Positions 48,999-61,914 are shown, counted from the stretch's first letter. The stretch is 64,000 nt of DNA from Nymphaea colorata (GCF_008831285.2 NC_045138.2:41345115-41409114), one strand, 5' to 3'. Numbers and translations are program-made. Notes: generated from the sequence alone by a model not told the origin.

Positions 48999-51832
48999 CC
49001 CACCTGTAGGTTTAGCACGTTCCATATTTTAATGTTGAGTATCCTCATCCTGATAAATGTCATGCCAAGCATGTTAAGAGCTGTTTAACTGATTGTTCAA
49101 GTCTTCATGCATTAATTTCTGTATATCTCAGTTAACAATCTGTGGTTTATGTGTCTTCTATTCTTTCTTCGACTCATTTTTCCAATATTTTGGTCTTCTG
49201 CATGATAGCCTCATCTGTAAAGAGTTGAACTGTAGTTTTGTACGTTTAGCTGTTTGGCTAGATGTTACGAATTTAGTGTATGAAGTTCTGCTTTTATGGA
49301 AACCTGAAAATTTCATCAGGTTTGACTTTGTTTGCTGTCTTGGGGAAAAGCTGTGGCCGCAGAATTGATATCTCCGTCAGCAGTACACCATTGTATAGCA
49401 TAGGTTTGGATTGTGGTTTGCTCCAATTTTGATCTCTGTGAGGCTAGATGTGTATAACAAAAGAATTACTGCCTCAAATCGGCATTTGATAAATAAATTA
49501 TCAGCCAATGTCAGTGATAGATCTAATTTAATGGGCATGCCTTGCAGAAACTGATATAGTTTCAACTACTAATGGAACTTGCCCGGCAATGTAATTCTAT
49601 TTTTCTGCTTGATGGAAGTCTGTTAGCAAGTAGTTTCAACTATCAGCTTCTTAGTTTGAATCTTCTCAGCTACTGGGTTCTTTTATATTTTTATTTGCAA
49701 CTTCAAAATTTCTGAAACTTCTACCCACTAAGATATGAACACGTCATTTTTGCAGGGTTATCTACCTAACGTTTTTAGATGTTTTTGCTTTTTAAACATC
49801 GTTATTGATATCGTTGGGCGCCTAAGCCACATGGGTTCTTGGGAGTTGGGAGGCCCTCGGGTTCCAGTACCCACGGGTAGGGGGACACTTATGGGTCCGT
49901 TTTACTTATTTAACTTTTACATATTTATTTTTTAAGCAAATTTTGTTGTGTTGCTGTATTTCTGAGCCGCACATGAACTATGAAATGACATAATTTGAGA
50001 TATAAACAGGGTTTTGAGTTAATTTTGAATTTTTTAAATGTTGCACACACACACACGCACACATATGTATATATATGTGTGTGTGTACCCTGTGCTACTT
50101 CATGTCTATATTTTCTAAAATTGCCGTGCTCAGACGACCTTCATGTTATGTGATTCAGGATTGGGCATATGTAAAATAATATCATATCCTTCGTTTTTTA
50201 ATACGATTGGACATGTCCAAGACAAAAACATAACTGTTCACATCCATTGAAAAGATTTATCTTCAAAACATTTATGTTATAAATCAATCTTAAGTGGGCA
50301 ACCAGTCTGCCAAAACAAATAGAGGTTCTGTGAAAATCTATTTTGAATTTCTTAGTTGAAAAAAAGCATATACAAAAATTAATATCTTAGTTGGGATAAA
50401 GATTGAGTTCTTAGATGGGATTAGGAAACAAATGAGTCTGGCTATAGATGTCTCAACTGTGGATCCCGGTGCTAAAAGGAAAAAAAAAAACAAACAGCAG
50501 TTTGTCCAAGAATCTGAATCTGTTCTTGGGAATGCCTTTCAGGCTCCATGGCTTCGATAAGAAAAAAAAAAAATATTTGGGTGTTTTACAAATAACCGTC
50601 CAACATATGGGAGTCTACATACGGCCGTTCATTCTGCTGCTAAAACTTTGTACATTCAACTAAGAGTTGGGATAGAAAATGATGACTCCACCCTTTGACC
50701 ATCTTGTGAATAGTTTCCCCCAATCGTTTTTCTCTTCTGTGCAAGCATCAGATTTAACACTCCCCAACCTTGATTCTTGCTCTCTCTCTACGTTTCTTCA
50801 ATTGCTCACTTGAAAGCTGAACCAATTATCTAGTGACAACAAAAATAAACAGGTTCAAATAAAGCTCCACGCAATTGCAACCTCTAGTACCTCTAGTTTC
50901 ATGTTTGATTAACTAAGTACTTAGTTTCAGTAGGGACGTTAATATATCTGATTCGGATTGAAGATTTGATGGAATAGTTCCGAAAAAAAAAATCAGCTAT
51001 AGAAGAAAATTTTACTATCCAATTAAGAAATCTGATTAGAGTCAAATTCAAGAAATGACATTCGTTTGGATTTAGATTCGAATATACATAGATATCTAAT
51101 CGGATTCAAATTCAGATTAGGTTTAGTTTTAAACAAATATCATATATCCAATACTCTTACATTTAGAAAATATGCCGGATGCAGTTTAAATTTTGAAATT
51201 GAATTTGGATATAAATATAAAAAATAAATTTGAATCAGATTCAGTTTATGAAATCAGATTTCAAATTTGAATATGATTTTTTTTTGTTTATATTTGAATC
51301 CAAATATGTGGATATTTGAAAAGTGGATACAATTAACGGTATACCTTATTCAAATTCGATATGTTATCATCCCCTTAGAATTTTACAATGACAGGCGAGC
51401 CACGAGGTCTCTAGAAGAATCAGATGTAACGTTTGACCTTTCATTACCACCAGCTTGTTTCACCAAAATCGAGAGGGAAATAAGCATAACCAAAGCTTGA
51501 AATTTGATCTCAAAGCGTAGATGATTCTTCTAAGAAAATAAAAATAGAGGCAGCAAGACTCTGGGTTTTGATTATTTATTAAGGAAATTTTCATATTCGA
51601 TCCTACTTTTTAACATAGTTTGAACGAAGGGACTATTTTTTGTGATTTTCTTAATAAGAAACGATACGATTCGTTTAGTTAGAAACTTAGAACAGTTGCG
51701 GTTACGCTCCGGCTCGATTTGAACGTGGCATTCTGCAATTGAGGGAGGTGATTAGGATGTCGGTTTTGCATGTAGCTGGGCACGTACTCTCCTCCTCTCA
51801 CTTGCTGCCCACTTCTCTCTCTCTGTGAACCC
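48999..51832. other. Intergenic DNA between MUSTANG-like and OSCA-like genes
   Basis: 3' UTR of the second MUSTANG-like gene, then AT-rich sequence. CTAAGCCACATGGGTTC at about 49820 resembles the terminal repeat of the element at 8623 and may be a decayed relative. (CA)n/(TG)n short runs lie near 50047-50086. A dispersed repeat lies at 50931-51378. No gene recognised. Confidence 0.45.
50931..51378 (+). repeat. Dispersed AT-rich TIR-like repeat, copy 2
   Basis: The left end TAGGGACGTTAATATATC and the complement of the right end (TAAGGGGATGATAACATATC) form an imperfect inverted repeat around about 448 bp. The interior is rich in GATTCAAATT/AATTTGAATC words and is related to 39760-40161 in the opposite orientation. 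No coding capacity. Confidence 0.55.
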
Positions 51833-54800
51833 ATGGATGCACAGAGCCTGTTGGCATCTGCGTCGATCAACATCGGCCTTGTGTTCATCATCCTCGTACT
51901 GTTCTCCATATTCAAGAAGCAACCAGGGAATGCTGTCGTATATCGCGCTCGGATCATGTCGAGGGACGAGGCGGCCTTCCCCGCCTGCTACCAGGAAGAC
52001 GCCTTCTCGTTCCGCAGGTTTCTTCCTTCTTTCGAGTGGGTAGGGCGGGCGTTTCGGGTAACAGAGGACGAGTTGATGAGGAACTGCGGCCTGGACGCCT
52101 TGGTGGTCATTAGACTCTTCAAATTTGGGTAGCCTTCTTTTGTTCTTTCCGGATGTTGTTGGTTTTTTTTCTTCCTTCTTGTTCTTCTGGGAATTTGGTG
52201 TTTGGGGCAAGAAGATTGTTGCTGTGTTTTCCCTTCTGGAACAGTTTCTTGAAGTTGGCTGAGGGGAAATTACTTCCAGCGATTAAGTATCACCTTAAGG
52301 TCTTTCAAATTTGATGGGACACAGACTTCGGTTTGTGTTCTGTAGTCGCAGAGATTTCTATCCGTCTTACAATTTTTTTCTGACTCTTTCATTCTTGGTC
52401 AATGGAAATCATTTGTTAGCTCATTGGTCATCACGTTTGATGGGCCTTTGCGGTACGGTCTCTTTCTTCTGATGGTAAAGAGGTTTGCCTTTCTTTTTTT
52501 CCTTGTCATGATCCATCGGTTTACGTTTCCTTTTTCTTGGTTCTGTTTCTTTTCCTATGTCTCTTCCTTCTTTTTTGCTGAATTCGAGTTTGATGGGTTT
52601 CGGATGTGGTTTGTGCTCTGTGTTTACATCTGCAAGTGAACTCTTTTCTTTCTTTCTTTCTGGATCAATGATTCTTGTTTTTTTCCCGTCAAATCCTTAT
52701 TCTACTTTTGGAGTTCTCTCAACTAGCTTTCCTGCTGTATATATGCAATCGCATTGTAGCCTTGGAAACCCTGTGTGCGTCATTTATAGTGCTGTCTTAA
52801 AAAAAAAAAACATAATTTATGCATGAGATATTCTCATGTTTGCAGTAAGCATGTTTTTTGGATCGTTCTGTATGGAACTATGATTGACCATATTTACCTT
52901 TTTCTGCCTTTTCTTCTTCAGCATAAAGCTTTTTGTGCCGTGTTCAGTAGTCGGATTACTGGTGCTTGTGCCTGTTAATTGCACAAGTCAAGAGAGATCC
53001 TCCAGCATCACCCTTTCATATTCGATTGATTCTTTTACCATATCGAATATTGGAAGAGGATCTAATAGGTAATACTTTCTTGGGTTATATGAATGTTAAC
53101 AAGAATTATTATGCCTTATGATTTCCTGAAAAACATTGTCCTCCACGCGTTACTAGTTGGTTAACTACTTTTCAATTCACAAATTGTTACTTTAATCTTG
53201 AGTAGGTTTTGTTCCGTTGCAATGGTGAACTACACAATTTGTGACTTGTACGTGAAGATGAAGGAAAACCGATGCCATACACTGATCATTATCGGTTGAT
53301 TCTTTTGCTGCATAATTGTCGGGGCTCTTTCCTTGCCGGGATTCTTTTCATTTTAGTGATTTTTTTTATGTCATATGCTTCTTTTCATCAGATAGTACTT
53401 TTAAGTCTTTGACCAACAATTTCCCAGCTTTCTTTAGTAGAATGCATCTCAATCATTGATTAAATAGGCCATTTTCATCAATCAGTTTAGGAAAACATAA
53501 AAAGAAAAGTACTTACTTTGACATGGAATAAGACCGGGCAGAGCCAAATGTGGTTTTGTGTGGCAGTCGCCCACACGGTCCACAAAAATTTATGGATTTA
53601 CATATTCTTTAGCCCCAACTGTTTGCTTATTATACATTAGTGCCCCTCAAGCATTTATTGTTTATTCTATTTGTGGACTGTGATGCCCCTCAAGCATTTA
53701 TTATTTATTCTATTTGTGGACTGTGATGCCCCTCAATCATGTTATTATGTATTTGAAAGGTCTAACATTTTTTGAATTAGTGCCCCTTAGCAAAAAGTTT
53801 TTGGCTGCGCCGCTAGAATAAAGGGAGTATGTGGGAAAACTTGTAGTCAATTTTCCTCTTAGAACTAAAGTAGTGGACATTTAGGATCAAATTAAGAGTA
53901 TGAATCTGTCTGTTTGAAATGTTTTTTTTTCTTATTAGATAACTCCATCTATGAACCTTTTTCATCTTCAGAAAAAAGGAGATTCATATCATATTACTGT
54001 TTTAAACTCTTTAAATGGAAAATCATGGGCATTCCTAAGACCAACTTATGTTAGTCAACCAACTGATGGGATGTATATACATCGAAAGTGAGATTCTTCT
54101 GATGATTTCCAGATCAATTAGGAACTCTTGCACTTCTTACCATTTTTTTCGAATGGCAAATGATACCGCATCTTCAGTTCTCTAAATTCACAAGATTGAT
54201 CTTCTATGGCAGGCTTTGGGTGCACTTTTCCTGCTTGTATGTTGTGTCCTTATATGCTCTGTACCTTTTATACCAGGTAACATCTGGAACTCTTTGATGC
54301 ATGCCAATCAGCATTATCACTGAGAGACTATGTCATGAATGAGAGGATTGATCGTACATTAAATAGCCTTGTTTGTTTCTTTTTGCAAACTAATTATTTT
54401 TCTCAATTCATCTACAGATGTTTTACCTCTTGTTCAAGTGATGCGGGAATACATATTCAATTGTTGCATTACTGCTTTCCAGTGCATTTTTCCGTTGCAT
54501 AATATTGTTGAAGATCTGGAATTAATTAGATGGATATAAAAATTACATAAAAGAATTTTCTATTGCGTCCACTATATTATTTTTTATTGTCACAGGATGT
54601 TAATCATACTACTTGTTAAAGCTCAATGAGGGGCAATTTTGCAAGCTAACATCACTTTTAATATTTTCTGACAATGACATAGACTCGTTACCTAGCTATA
54701 ATGATTTCTAATGTTGTATAAGGTATTTAGGTCAATAAATTGTCATGTACATGGCATATAAATGAAGTTTCGGAAAGGGCATGGGTTTTGGTAATTCTTG

Positions 54801-57800
54801 TAAGAATGAGCTAGGCGATGTCATTAATCGTAATTAGCTCTGCATTCTAATAAATAATAACCCCCTCTCTCTCTCTCAAGTTATTGCAACTTTCCTTACA
54901 ATGCTTTTGGTATAGAGATATGGGTACCATTAATTATTTTATATTTTAAAATTCTTTTAATATATATTTTTGCCTGTAAATATTGGTCTTCAACATTGAA
55001 GATTTTAGTTAGGAGCAATCTTGGCTTATTAATGTCAAAAAAGGAAGTTGCTAATCTGAACTAATTAGGTCAACCTTAGTTGAGCTTGGACTATACGATC
55101 TTGGAAAATGGTAAAAAAGAATTTTCTTCAAAGATTCTCCCATATACATGCCGTTTTGTGGTTTATATAAAGCAGGATCATGCAGTATGTTTACTTCTAG
55201 TAAAACCACAAGTTGCCATTGCATGCTGCTCTGTGAACTTAATGTGTCTAAAATGAAAAAATTGTAAAATACACTTGCAAAGATGGTATAATAGTTGTTT
55301 CTCTATAATGATTTGTGTTGTTAAAGGCATTCCAGGCAGTGGTCATTGCCTAGGCTGAACGGCTCTCGGCAATGAGACCATATATGATGGTTAGGATGTT
55401 GCCTGGGCAGGCCCAGGCATGCCTAATCGACTTGACTCCTAGGTTTTCCATGTTAAAAGTAAAAACCTACTTTTGAATTCTTCTTCTCATGCCACCTTTT
55501 GTTTCTTTTCTTCTTCCTTGTTCTTGTTTTCATCTTCTTTTCTTCTTCTTTCTTATCACGGTATCGTACTCTTCTTCTTTCATCTTCATTTTTCTTCCAC
55601 CTTTCTTTTGTCCTTCTTTTTCTCCTCCTTTTCCTGATATCATTTTTTTTTTCTTTTTCTTCTTCCTTTTTCATTTCTGCTTCTTCATCTTTTCTTGTTA
55701 CGGAGAAATATCTGAATTTGCTTCTTCAAGTTCAACGTTACATTAGTTTCTATTTTTTTAACAATTAAACGCCTAGTCCCACCTAGATGTGCCTAGGCTC
55801 CACCTAAAGCAGTTATGCAACCTTGAGTATGATTGTCTATATTCAGTTACATGTGTCTCCAGCAAACACATCGACCACCCTTTTCTATATTTAATGTAGG
55901 TTGTCTGTTTGATCTTTAGGTTCCATTAATTATTTGTTTATAAGAATTTATGTGGAAAAAATTACACTTGATATTATCCTCGTGGAAGAAAAAATGCATT
56001 TGTGAAAAATGTTTTGTATAGAAACTTTGCAAACTTTTCCTATCCACTGTTGAATTTCCCTATTTTTGAGTGTTTTGATTTTCTATTGCATTACTTTTTT
56101 TGCCTAGGAGTACAGATCATTGCTGAAAAGGCGGATTCAGCAGCTTTACATCATTAAGCACAGGCCTGATCTATTCACCATCCTTGTTCGTGGAGTGCCA
56201 TTTTGCAGTGAACACAATGACCATGGGTGTTCTGTGGATCATTTTTTCTCTAAACATTATCCTCATGCATACAATTCATACCAAGTGGTTTATGATGAAC
56301 AAAATTTTGAGGAGGTGACTGTAAGCTTTTCCTTTTATCTATTCAGATGTTGAAAGTAGCATGAAATGGACACTTTTTTTGTTTATATTTTTAAAGAAGA
56401 CAAGTGTAAACATAGTAGGTGATTTCAAAATAAGTAAGCACAGACAAAATAACTAGCCTGAAAATTTCAATATTTGGTGGTGTTGAAAAGGTGCAGCAGG
56501 TAGAGCAGGACATTATTACTTGGCTATTGGATGATGTTGGGAGTTGGGACAAAGGAAAAAAGGGAAAAAACAGATAATTCATGTGACTAGGTGTGTGGCA
56601 GAGAATGAGTTACCCCACATAGAATTGGAACGATATTAAAGTACAGAGGGAAGAATTCCAAAGCATAAATCATGGGGTACTTAGTGTAGTCTTTCTCTCT
56701 CCCTTTCCCTGTGTGTGTGGGTGTGTATGTGTTTCCCTGTATTTGTGGAAGAAGCTCAAACATGCCCCTCAACCCCCTGAAAAAGGGAAAAAAGGACACA
56801 AAATAAGCCGACTATGTGAAAGGTATATCTTCCTTTGAAGTGGTAAATATTCATCTCTTTCAAGAAAAAAACAAGATCAAATGTCAGAGCAATTATGTAG
56901 TTATTGTCTGCCTTTGGACGGCTGAATAGAGTAGACTGCGGATCAATTTGTATGTCAGATATTATGTGTCTAAATTTCTTAAAGTGAGATGTCTAACATC
57001 TCGAGTGCTCTACCTATTTCATGTTGCTGCACCTAAATAACTCCATTATTTGTAACGTGTTTTTATGACCATGTGCAATGTAGACTGGATGCTTTACTGG
57101 TGCATGACCTTATTGTGCTCTACCGTAATATTCTTCTAATAATCCTCTGTTTTGTTAGGAGCTACCGGCTGCATTTGTGTCATTTAATTCACGGCAAGGT
57201 GCTGCATTGGCCTCACAAACACAGCAACATGAAGATCCACTTTTATGGATCACTGAACCAGCTCCAGAACCAAGAGATGTGCTATGGAATAATCTTGCTG
57301 TGCCATATGGCTATTTGATAGTCCACAGGCTTCTTGCTGTTGTAGTTGCTTCAGTTCTTACCATATTTTTTGCCATTCCAGTAACTGCAGTTCAAGGGAT
57401 TGCACAATTAGAGAACATTAAGAAATGGTTTCCACCAGCCCGAGCTATACAATTAATGTAAGGGTTGCAAACATCTGTCTCAGACACAGGCACTCAATGC
57501 ACACAAAGTGTGTCTGTGATGATTATGATGCATATTCTTGATCTGTAATGGAATTTCAAGATTTATAGGTGATATGGGAAGAAAAATAAGATGCTAAACA
57601 ATGATTTTTTTAGGGAAACTAAGAAATAAATGGAAATAATGAAGTGTGGAGCATAATCTTGAAAATCTTCATCAACAGTCATTCGGGGACATAAAAAAAC
57701 ATCAAATGCTTTTGAATTGGGTGCTATTTTATACATTTTCTCTTTTCATAACTTGCTTCGTAAATCCCATGTACCTACACTTTATGTTGACTATCTTTAC

Positions 57801-60800
57801 GTACTGGTTGCTCTCATTTTACTGACAGCATTTGCCTTTTATGGCCTGTCTTATGTTATCTGGCAGCATGGAATGATTAGATATTGTTAAAAGTAGTGAT
57901 TGTATATTGTATGGCAGCTATTTACTTGTCCTGCTCCTTGGAATAGGCATTTTTCTAATGTCATTTTGATTTCTTCCAGACCTGGACTGAGCTCAATTGT
58001 GACTGGGTGTCTTCCAAGTTTCATACTCAACAGCTTCATATATGCTGTTCCTTATGCTATGCTCGGAATCTGTGGCCTACAATGCTGTGTTTCGAGAAGC
58101 AAAAAAGAGATGAAAACTTGCAGCATGGTCTTCTATTTCTTACTGGGAAATGTGTTCTTTTTGAGCTTATTGTCCGGGTCCTTACTAGAGCAAATTGGAG
58201 AATCATTTGCTCACCCTAAGAGTTTTCCAAACCACCTTGCTACTGCTGTTTCTTCTCAGGTGAGCTCTGTCAAAAGTTGTAGTATGTTCACTAAAAACTT
58301 TACTTCTCAGATATACCATACAGTGAAAGGACAATACAAGAAAATAACTGAACATTGCTGCTAATTTAGAATTATGTACACCTAATTTTGTTCTGCATGT
58401 CCTGCATTACTCGCCATCATAAAGGTAGCAGCTGTTAGGTTTGACCTAATCGAGACCTGTGTCAGGTTCGGTCTGGAAGAAACATATGGAACTTAATTAT
58501 TTTTAGGTCAATGTTGTGTTGACGTATGGCTATGTTTTGAGAGTGAATATTTTTATACCAGAACCGGGTTTGGGAAGTTCTTTTCTTTTGCTTGGAGAGA
58601 CCGGTAGGTGGGAGAAATCGGCTTGTGTAAATATTTAGGAATATATGGAGATTAGTGCAATTTCAGTTAGCAGTTTATTTGTGTTTATACTTTGGATTTT
58701 TCACTCTAGTAGACAACATATTTGATATACAACATGCACACATATACACAGATCACAGATCTGTGCATGCACAGTATGCAGAATTTTCGATATTCATAAA
58801 GCTTCTTTAAAGATTTGGAAAATAGTTGAGAAATATATGGAGAATAATGCAATTTCAGTTAGCAGTTCTTGTATTCAATTTCAGTTAGCAGTTTATTTGT
58901 ACTTATACTTTGGATTTCTGTCACTCTAGTAGTCAACCTATTTGATATACAGCATGCCCACATATACACAGATCACAGATCTGTGCATGCACAGTATGCA
59001 GAATTTTCGATATTCATCAACCTTCTTTAAAGATTTGGAAGTTTTCTGGCTACGGTTATACACCTAAGATATTGGAAGGCATAATCTAGCAAGGAACTGC
59101 CGAATCTCCAATCACCAATGAAGAAGGGAAAAAAAAAAAAAACAAAGTTTAGGAGAAAAAGAAAAAAAAAAACTGCGTTAACATGTCTGGTTAGATTCTT
59201 TTATGCTATTCTGGAATAGTTGCACTTCAGAAAAGATAACTTTCTATAGTTATGCAGTATATGACAATGACAGATGTTCACACTCCTCTCTCAAAATCCG
59301 GCTGCCAGAGGGGCTGGGTTGACTGTAAAGCAATTCATTCTTCACATTTCTTATTTTTTCCTCTTTTCAGGCAGACTTCTTTATAACATACATTCTGACT
59401 GATGGGCTTTCTGGTTTCTCTCTGGAAATTCTTCAGCTTTGTCTGCTTGTGTGGCATTTTATTCGTTCTGGTTCTTTTGGCCGAGAAACTCAGAAAGAAC
59501 CTTATCTCTACTCACTGCCTTATTATCGAGTTATTCCATCTGTTTGCATTTGCATATTAATTGGAATGGTCTATGCAGTCGTTGCTCCGTTTTTACTTCC
59601 ATTTCTAGTCGTCTATTTACTCCTTGGTTACGTGGTTTACATCAATCAGGTATGCTTCCATTTCCCAGTGTGCTAGGTTTGCTTAATGTTTATAATTTGT
59701 CTAGGATACCTAAGAGAAGGAAAAAAGATTTAAGTTCAGCCGATGATGTCTTCTATTGCTTGCAAAAGAGTTATAAAAAAATTAGGAAAATATGTTTTCC
59801 ATCCATACTCATTATTTAGGGGAATGAATGATAACAGGGTCATACATGGTATGTTCAATTACATGGTGCTGTCTTACAGCAGAAATTTCTTTGACGTGCC
59901 CACCTCAATGTGGATATGTGTAACTTTAATTGTGTTGTTTTCTTCCAAAATGGCGTGGTTATTAAATTCATTGGCTCATGAACGCTTGCAATTTTTCTGA
60001 AATTTAGTGGGTGAATTTGATAATGTAATTGGTTCATTCTCTTGGTCAACCTAATTACCTGCTTGTCTTGTGTTGATTGTAGTCATCATGCATGTCTCTA
60101 TTTTTTTCTGATGTTACTCTCTCGCAACTTCTGGAGATATCTGAAGAATGATCTAGGTTTTACTTTTCAGGTTCATGTTTCATATGACTTCCTTTACGCA
60201 TTTTATTTTCTGCTACATTTCTCAAAAGTCTTTGAATTTAGCTTGGTTTTTTCTCTCATTCCTTCTCCACTTCAAAGTGTCAAAACTTCGATGCTTTGCT
60301 CCCACGGAGAAAACTTGCTCCTATGTACGTTAAAGCCAGCTATATCTTTTCCTGTTTCTTGCATGAATGTTGAATTTTTTCTTGGGTCCTCTCGTTTATT
60401 TGAAATTTCTTCTCTCTTTTACAGAAAACTCTTTCCTAACTTACGCTCTCTCTAATACATTTTAGGCTAATATAGTCATCTGAGCTTCTGATACTGCAAT
60501 TGAATAGACTTAACCCGTTTGTTCAATAACTTATCTTTTAAGAATCTGCCTACTAGTTTCACAGTCCACATCTTGGTCATGCAGCTGTAACTACTGCACC
60601 TATATCACCTTGAAATATTTAGTAAAAATACAATTTGTGAAGAATTTTAGCCTTACTCTTCAAGACGAGAGCAATTAGTGTATGACTTGTGATAATGGTC
60701 ATCCTCCTAGTTCTAGTCTGGGAGGAACGGCCGATACAAGGTTTCATGTACTAGAGATTGGTTGTGGAGGATGTTTTAGGCTTTTAGCCTTTGGCACCAC

Positions 60801-61602
60801 TTGATTCAGAGTACAGTGCTTCTCTTCACAGTCTTTAATTGGGAATCACCTCCCTTATGTGAGAGTCAGTGTCTGTCAACAATGAACTTTATTTGTAGTC
60901 TCATGATTGTTCACTACAATGTTGTTCCATGATTTTCTTGATTTAAAGCGTTAATTGTATTGGCTATTAGTCCTGCTTGATTGTTTGTTCTCTTACAGAT
61001 ACAGGATGTATATCAAACAACTTACGAGACTTGTGGTCAGTATTGGCCACATATTCACAATTATATCGTCATTGCCATTGTTCTTATGCAAGTCACAATG
61101 ATTGGGCTTTTTGGGTTGAAGTCAAAGCCAACCGCAACGATTTTAACAATACCTCTTTTAGTGCTCACTCTATTGTTCAACGAGTATTGCAAAATATGCT
61201 TTCGTCCAACATTTTACAGATACTCAGTTCAGGTAAGTATTTTTCTTTGTTCACTGATGGTAGTGAAAGTATCGAGATGCTATAATAAATTAATAATCCA
61301 TGAACATTGATTGGACTAGTACATATTCAAACATGTAGACGAATGTGTGTGTTTCACTCCAAGCAAACTCGCTGCTGACTGTCTTGTGGTATGATAGATC
61401 ATGAGAAATGATGTTTGCTTTTTCTTAGAATGCTATGGAGAATGATGAGCTTGATGAGAAGGAAGGTACAATGGAAGCCCACAAGGAGATGGCAATCAAA
61501 AGTTATAGGCAGCCTTTTTTGAGATGCACACATTTGGAATCAGCGGATTCAAGTACCACAGAGCCATTGGTCTCTTCAAAACGGAGTCTCAAAAATGTAT
61601 AA
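51833..61602 (+). CDS. OSCA/CSC1-like mechanosensitive cation channel (CSC1-like, clade 2 type)
   Basis: Nine exons: 51833-52128, 52922-53068, 54213-54276, 56108-56314 (or -56320), 57159-57457, 57980-58259, 59371-59649, 60999-61232, 61429-61602, all phase-compatible, about 659-661 residues. OSCA/CSC1 proteins are plasma-membrane channels gated by osmotic or mechanical stress. Seen in order: N-terminal TM after SINIGLVF, FLPSFEWVGRAF, GLDALVVIRLFKFG, SNRLWVHFSCL, the cytosolic domain with FTILVRGVPFC and DHFFSKHYPHAYNS, then ELPAAFVSF and APEPRDVLWNNLAVPYG. The pore-domain helices follow: TIFFAIPVTAVQGIA, MVFYFLLGNVFFLSLLSGSL, ITYILTDGLSGFSLEILQL, VVAPFLLPFLVVYLLLGYVV. The acidic C-tail follows. 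It most resembles Arabidopsis At3g54510 (from memory). Compared with that, the charged linker of about 50-60 residues before ELPAAFV is missing. The exon-9 stop lies inside a tandem duplication. Confidence 0.93.
53533..53814. mobile_element. hAT-like MITE in OSCA-like gene intron 2
   Basis: The left end ACCGGGCAGAGCCAAA and the complement of the right end AGCGGCGCAGCCAAA form an imperfect inverted repeat. Flanks GGAATAAG (53525-53532) and AGAATAAA (53815-53822) match at six of eight positions, consistent with an aged 8-bp target duplication. Inside, a 43-bp unit starting TGCCCCTCAAGCATTTATT is repeated at 53641, 53684 and, partly, 53727. Confidence 0.6.
53641..53738. repeat. 43-bp tandem repeat, 2.3 copies
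   Basis: Units at 53641-53683 and 53684-53726 are nearly identical, followed by a 12-base partial unit. They lie inside the MITE-like element at 53533-53814. Confidence 0.9.
55478..55700. repeat. Polypyrimidine (TTCTTC-rich) tract in OSCA-like gene intron 3
   Basis: About 220 bp of almost pure C/T on the plus strand, with repeated TTCTTCTTC words. Open frames here on both strands are low-complexity artefacts. Confidence 0.8.
58631..59040. repeat. Tandem duplication of about 190-200 bp in OSCA-like gene intron 6
   Basis: The block from about 58631-58820 recurs at about 58830-59040. Shared words include CAATTTCAGTTAGCAGTTTA, CACATATACACAGATCACAG and TGCAGAATTTTCGATATTCA. The second copy has a small extra internal repeat of CAATTTCAGTTAGCAGTT. 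Each copy contains the palindrome CACAGATCTGTG. Confidence 0.9.
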
Positions 61603-61914
61603 TAAATTAATAACGCATTACTAGTGATTGGATTAATACATATTTAAACATGCATACAAATGTGTGCATATTTCACTCCAAGCAAATTCTACTGCTGGCT
61701 GTCTTGTGGTAAGATAACTTATGGGAAATAATGTTTGCTTGCTCTTAGGATGCGATAGAGAGTGATGAGCCTGATGAGAAGGGTGGGGCAGTGGAAGCGG
61801 CTCTTAGGGACAGTGGAAGCAGGCAGCAATCGAGACTTGCGGACAGCCTTGTTTGAGATCTGCACATTTTTACCGGCAGATTCAAGCACGACACGTCCAC
61901 TGGCCTCTTCAACA
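61281..61914 (+). repeat. 317-bp tandem duplication covering last intron and last exon of OSCA-like gene
   Basis: Unit 1 is about 61281-61597 and unit 2 about 61598-61914, offset 317 bp, both starting TATAATAAATTAATAA. Shared blocks include TTTCACTCCAAGCAAA, GCTGTCTTGTGGTA, ATGTTTGCTT and GAGTGATGAGCCTGATGAGA (unit 2; near-identical in unit 1). Each unit contains intron-8 end, an acceptor AG and an exon-9-like sequence. Confidence 0.92.
61749..61856 (+). other. Possible alternative last exon (9b) of the OSCA-like gene
   Basis: The duplicated exon keeps its acceptor (GCTCTTAG ending 61748). In the phase required after exon 8 (61232) it is open for 35 codons, starting DAIESDEPDEKGGAVEAA and ending ADSLV before TGA at 61854-61856. 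Its acidic start resembles the tail of relatives at least as well as exon 9 does. Splicing from the 61233 donor to this exon would replace the tail. No transcript evidence is available here. Confidence 0.5.

Noticed and set aside
53641-53738. Short repeats considered as a CRISPR-like array
   Set aside because: The 43-bp units are directly adjacent without spacers and sit in a plant gene intron; they are simple tandem duplication.
55453-55768. Open frames on both strands with Phe/Ser or Lys/Glu/Arg repeats
   Set aside because: They are products of the polypyrimidine tract in an OSCA-like gene intron, not proteins.
57084-57124. Possible linker exon in the OSCA-like gene
   Set aside because: It has an AG before and GTAATA after, but the phases do not fit exons 4 and 5 and the residues are not charged as expected.
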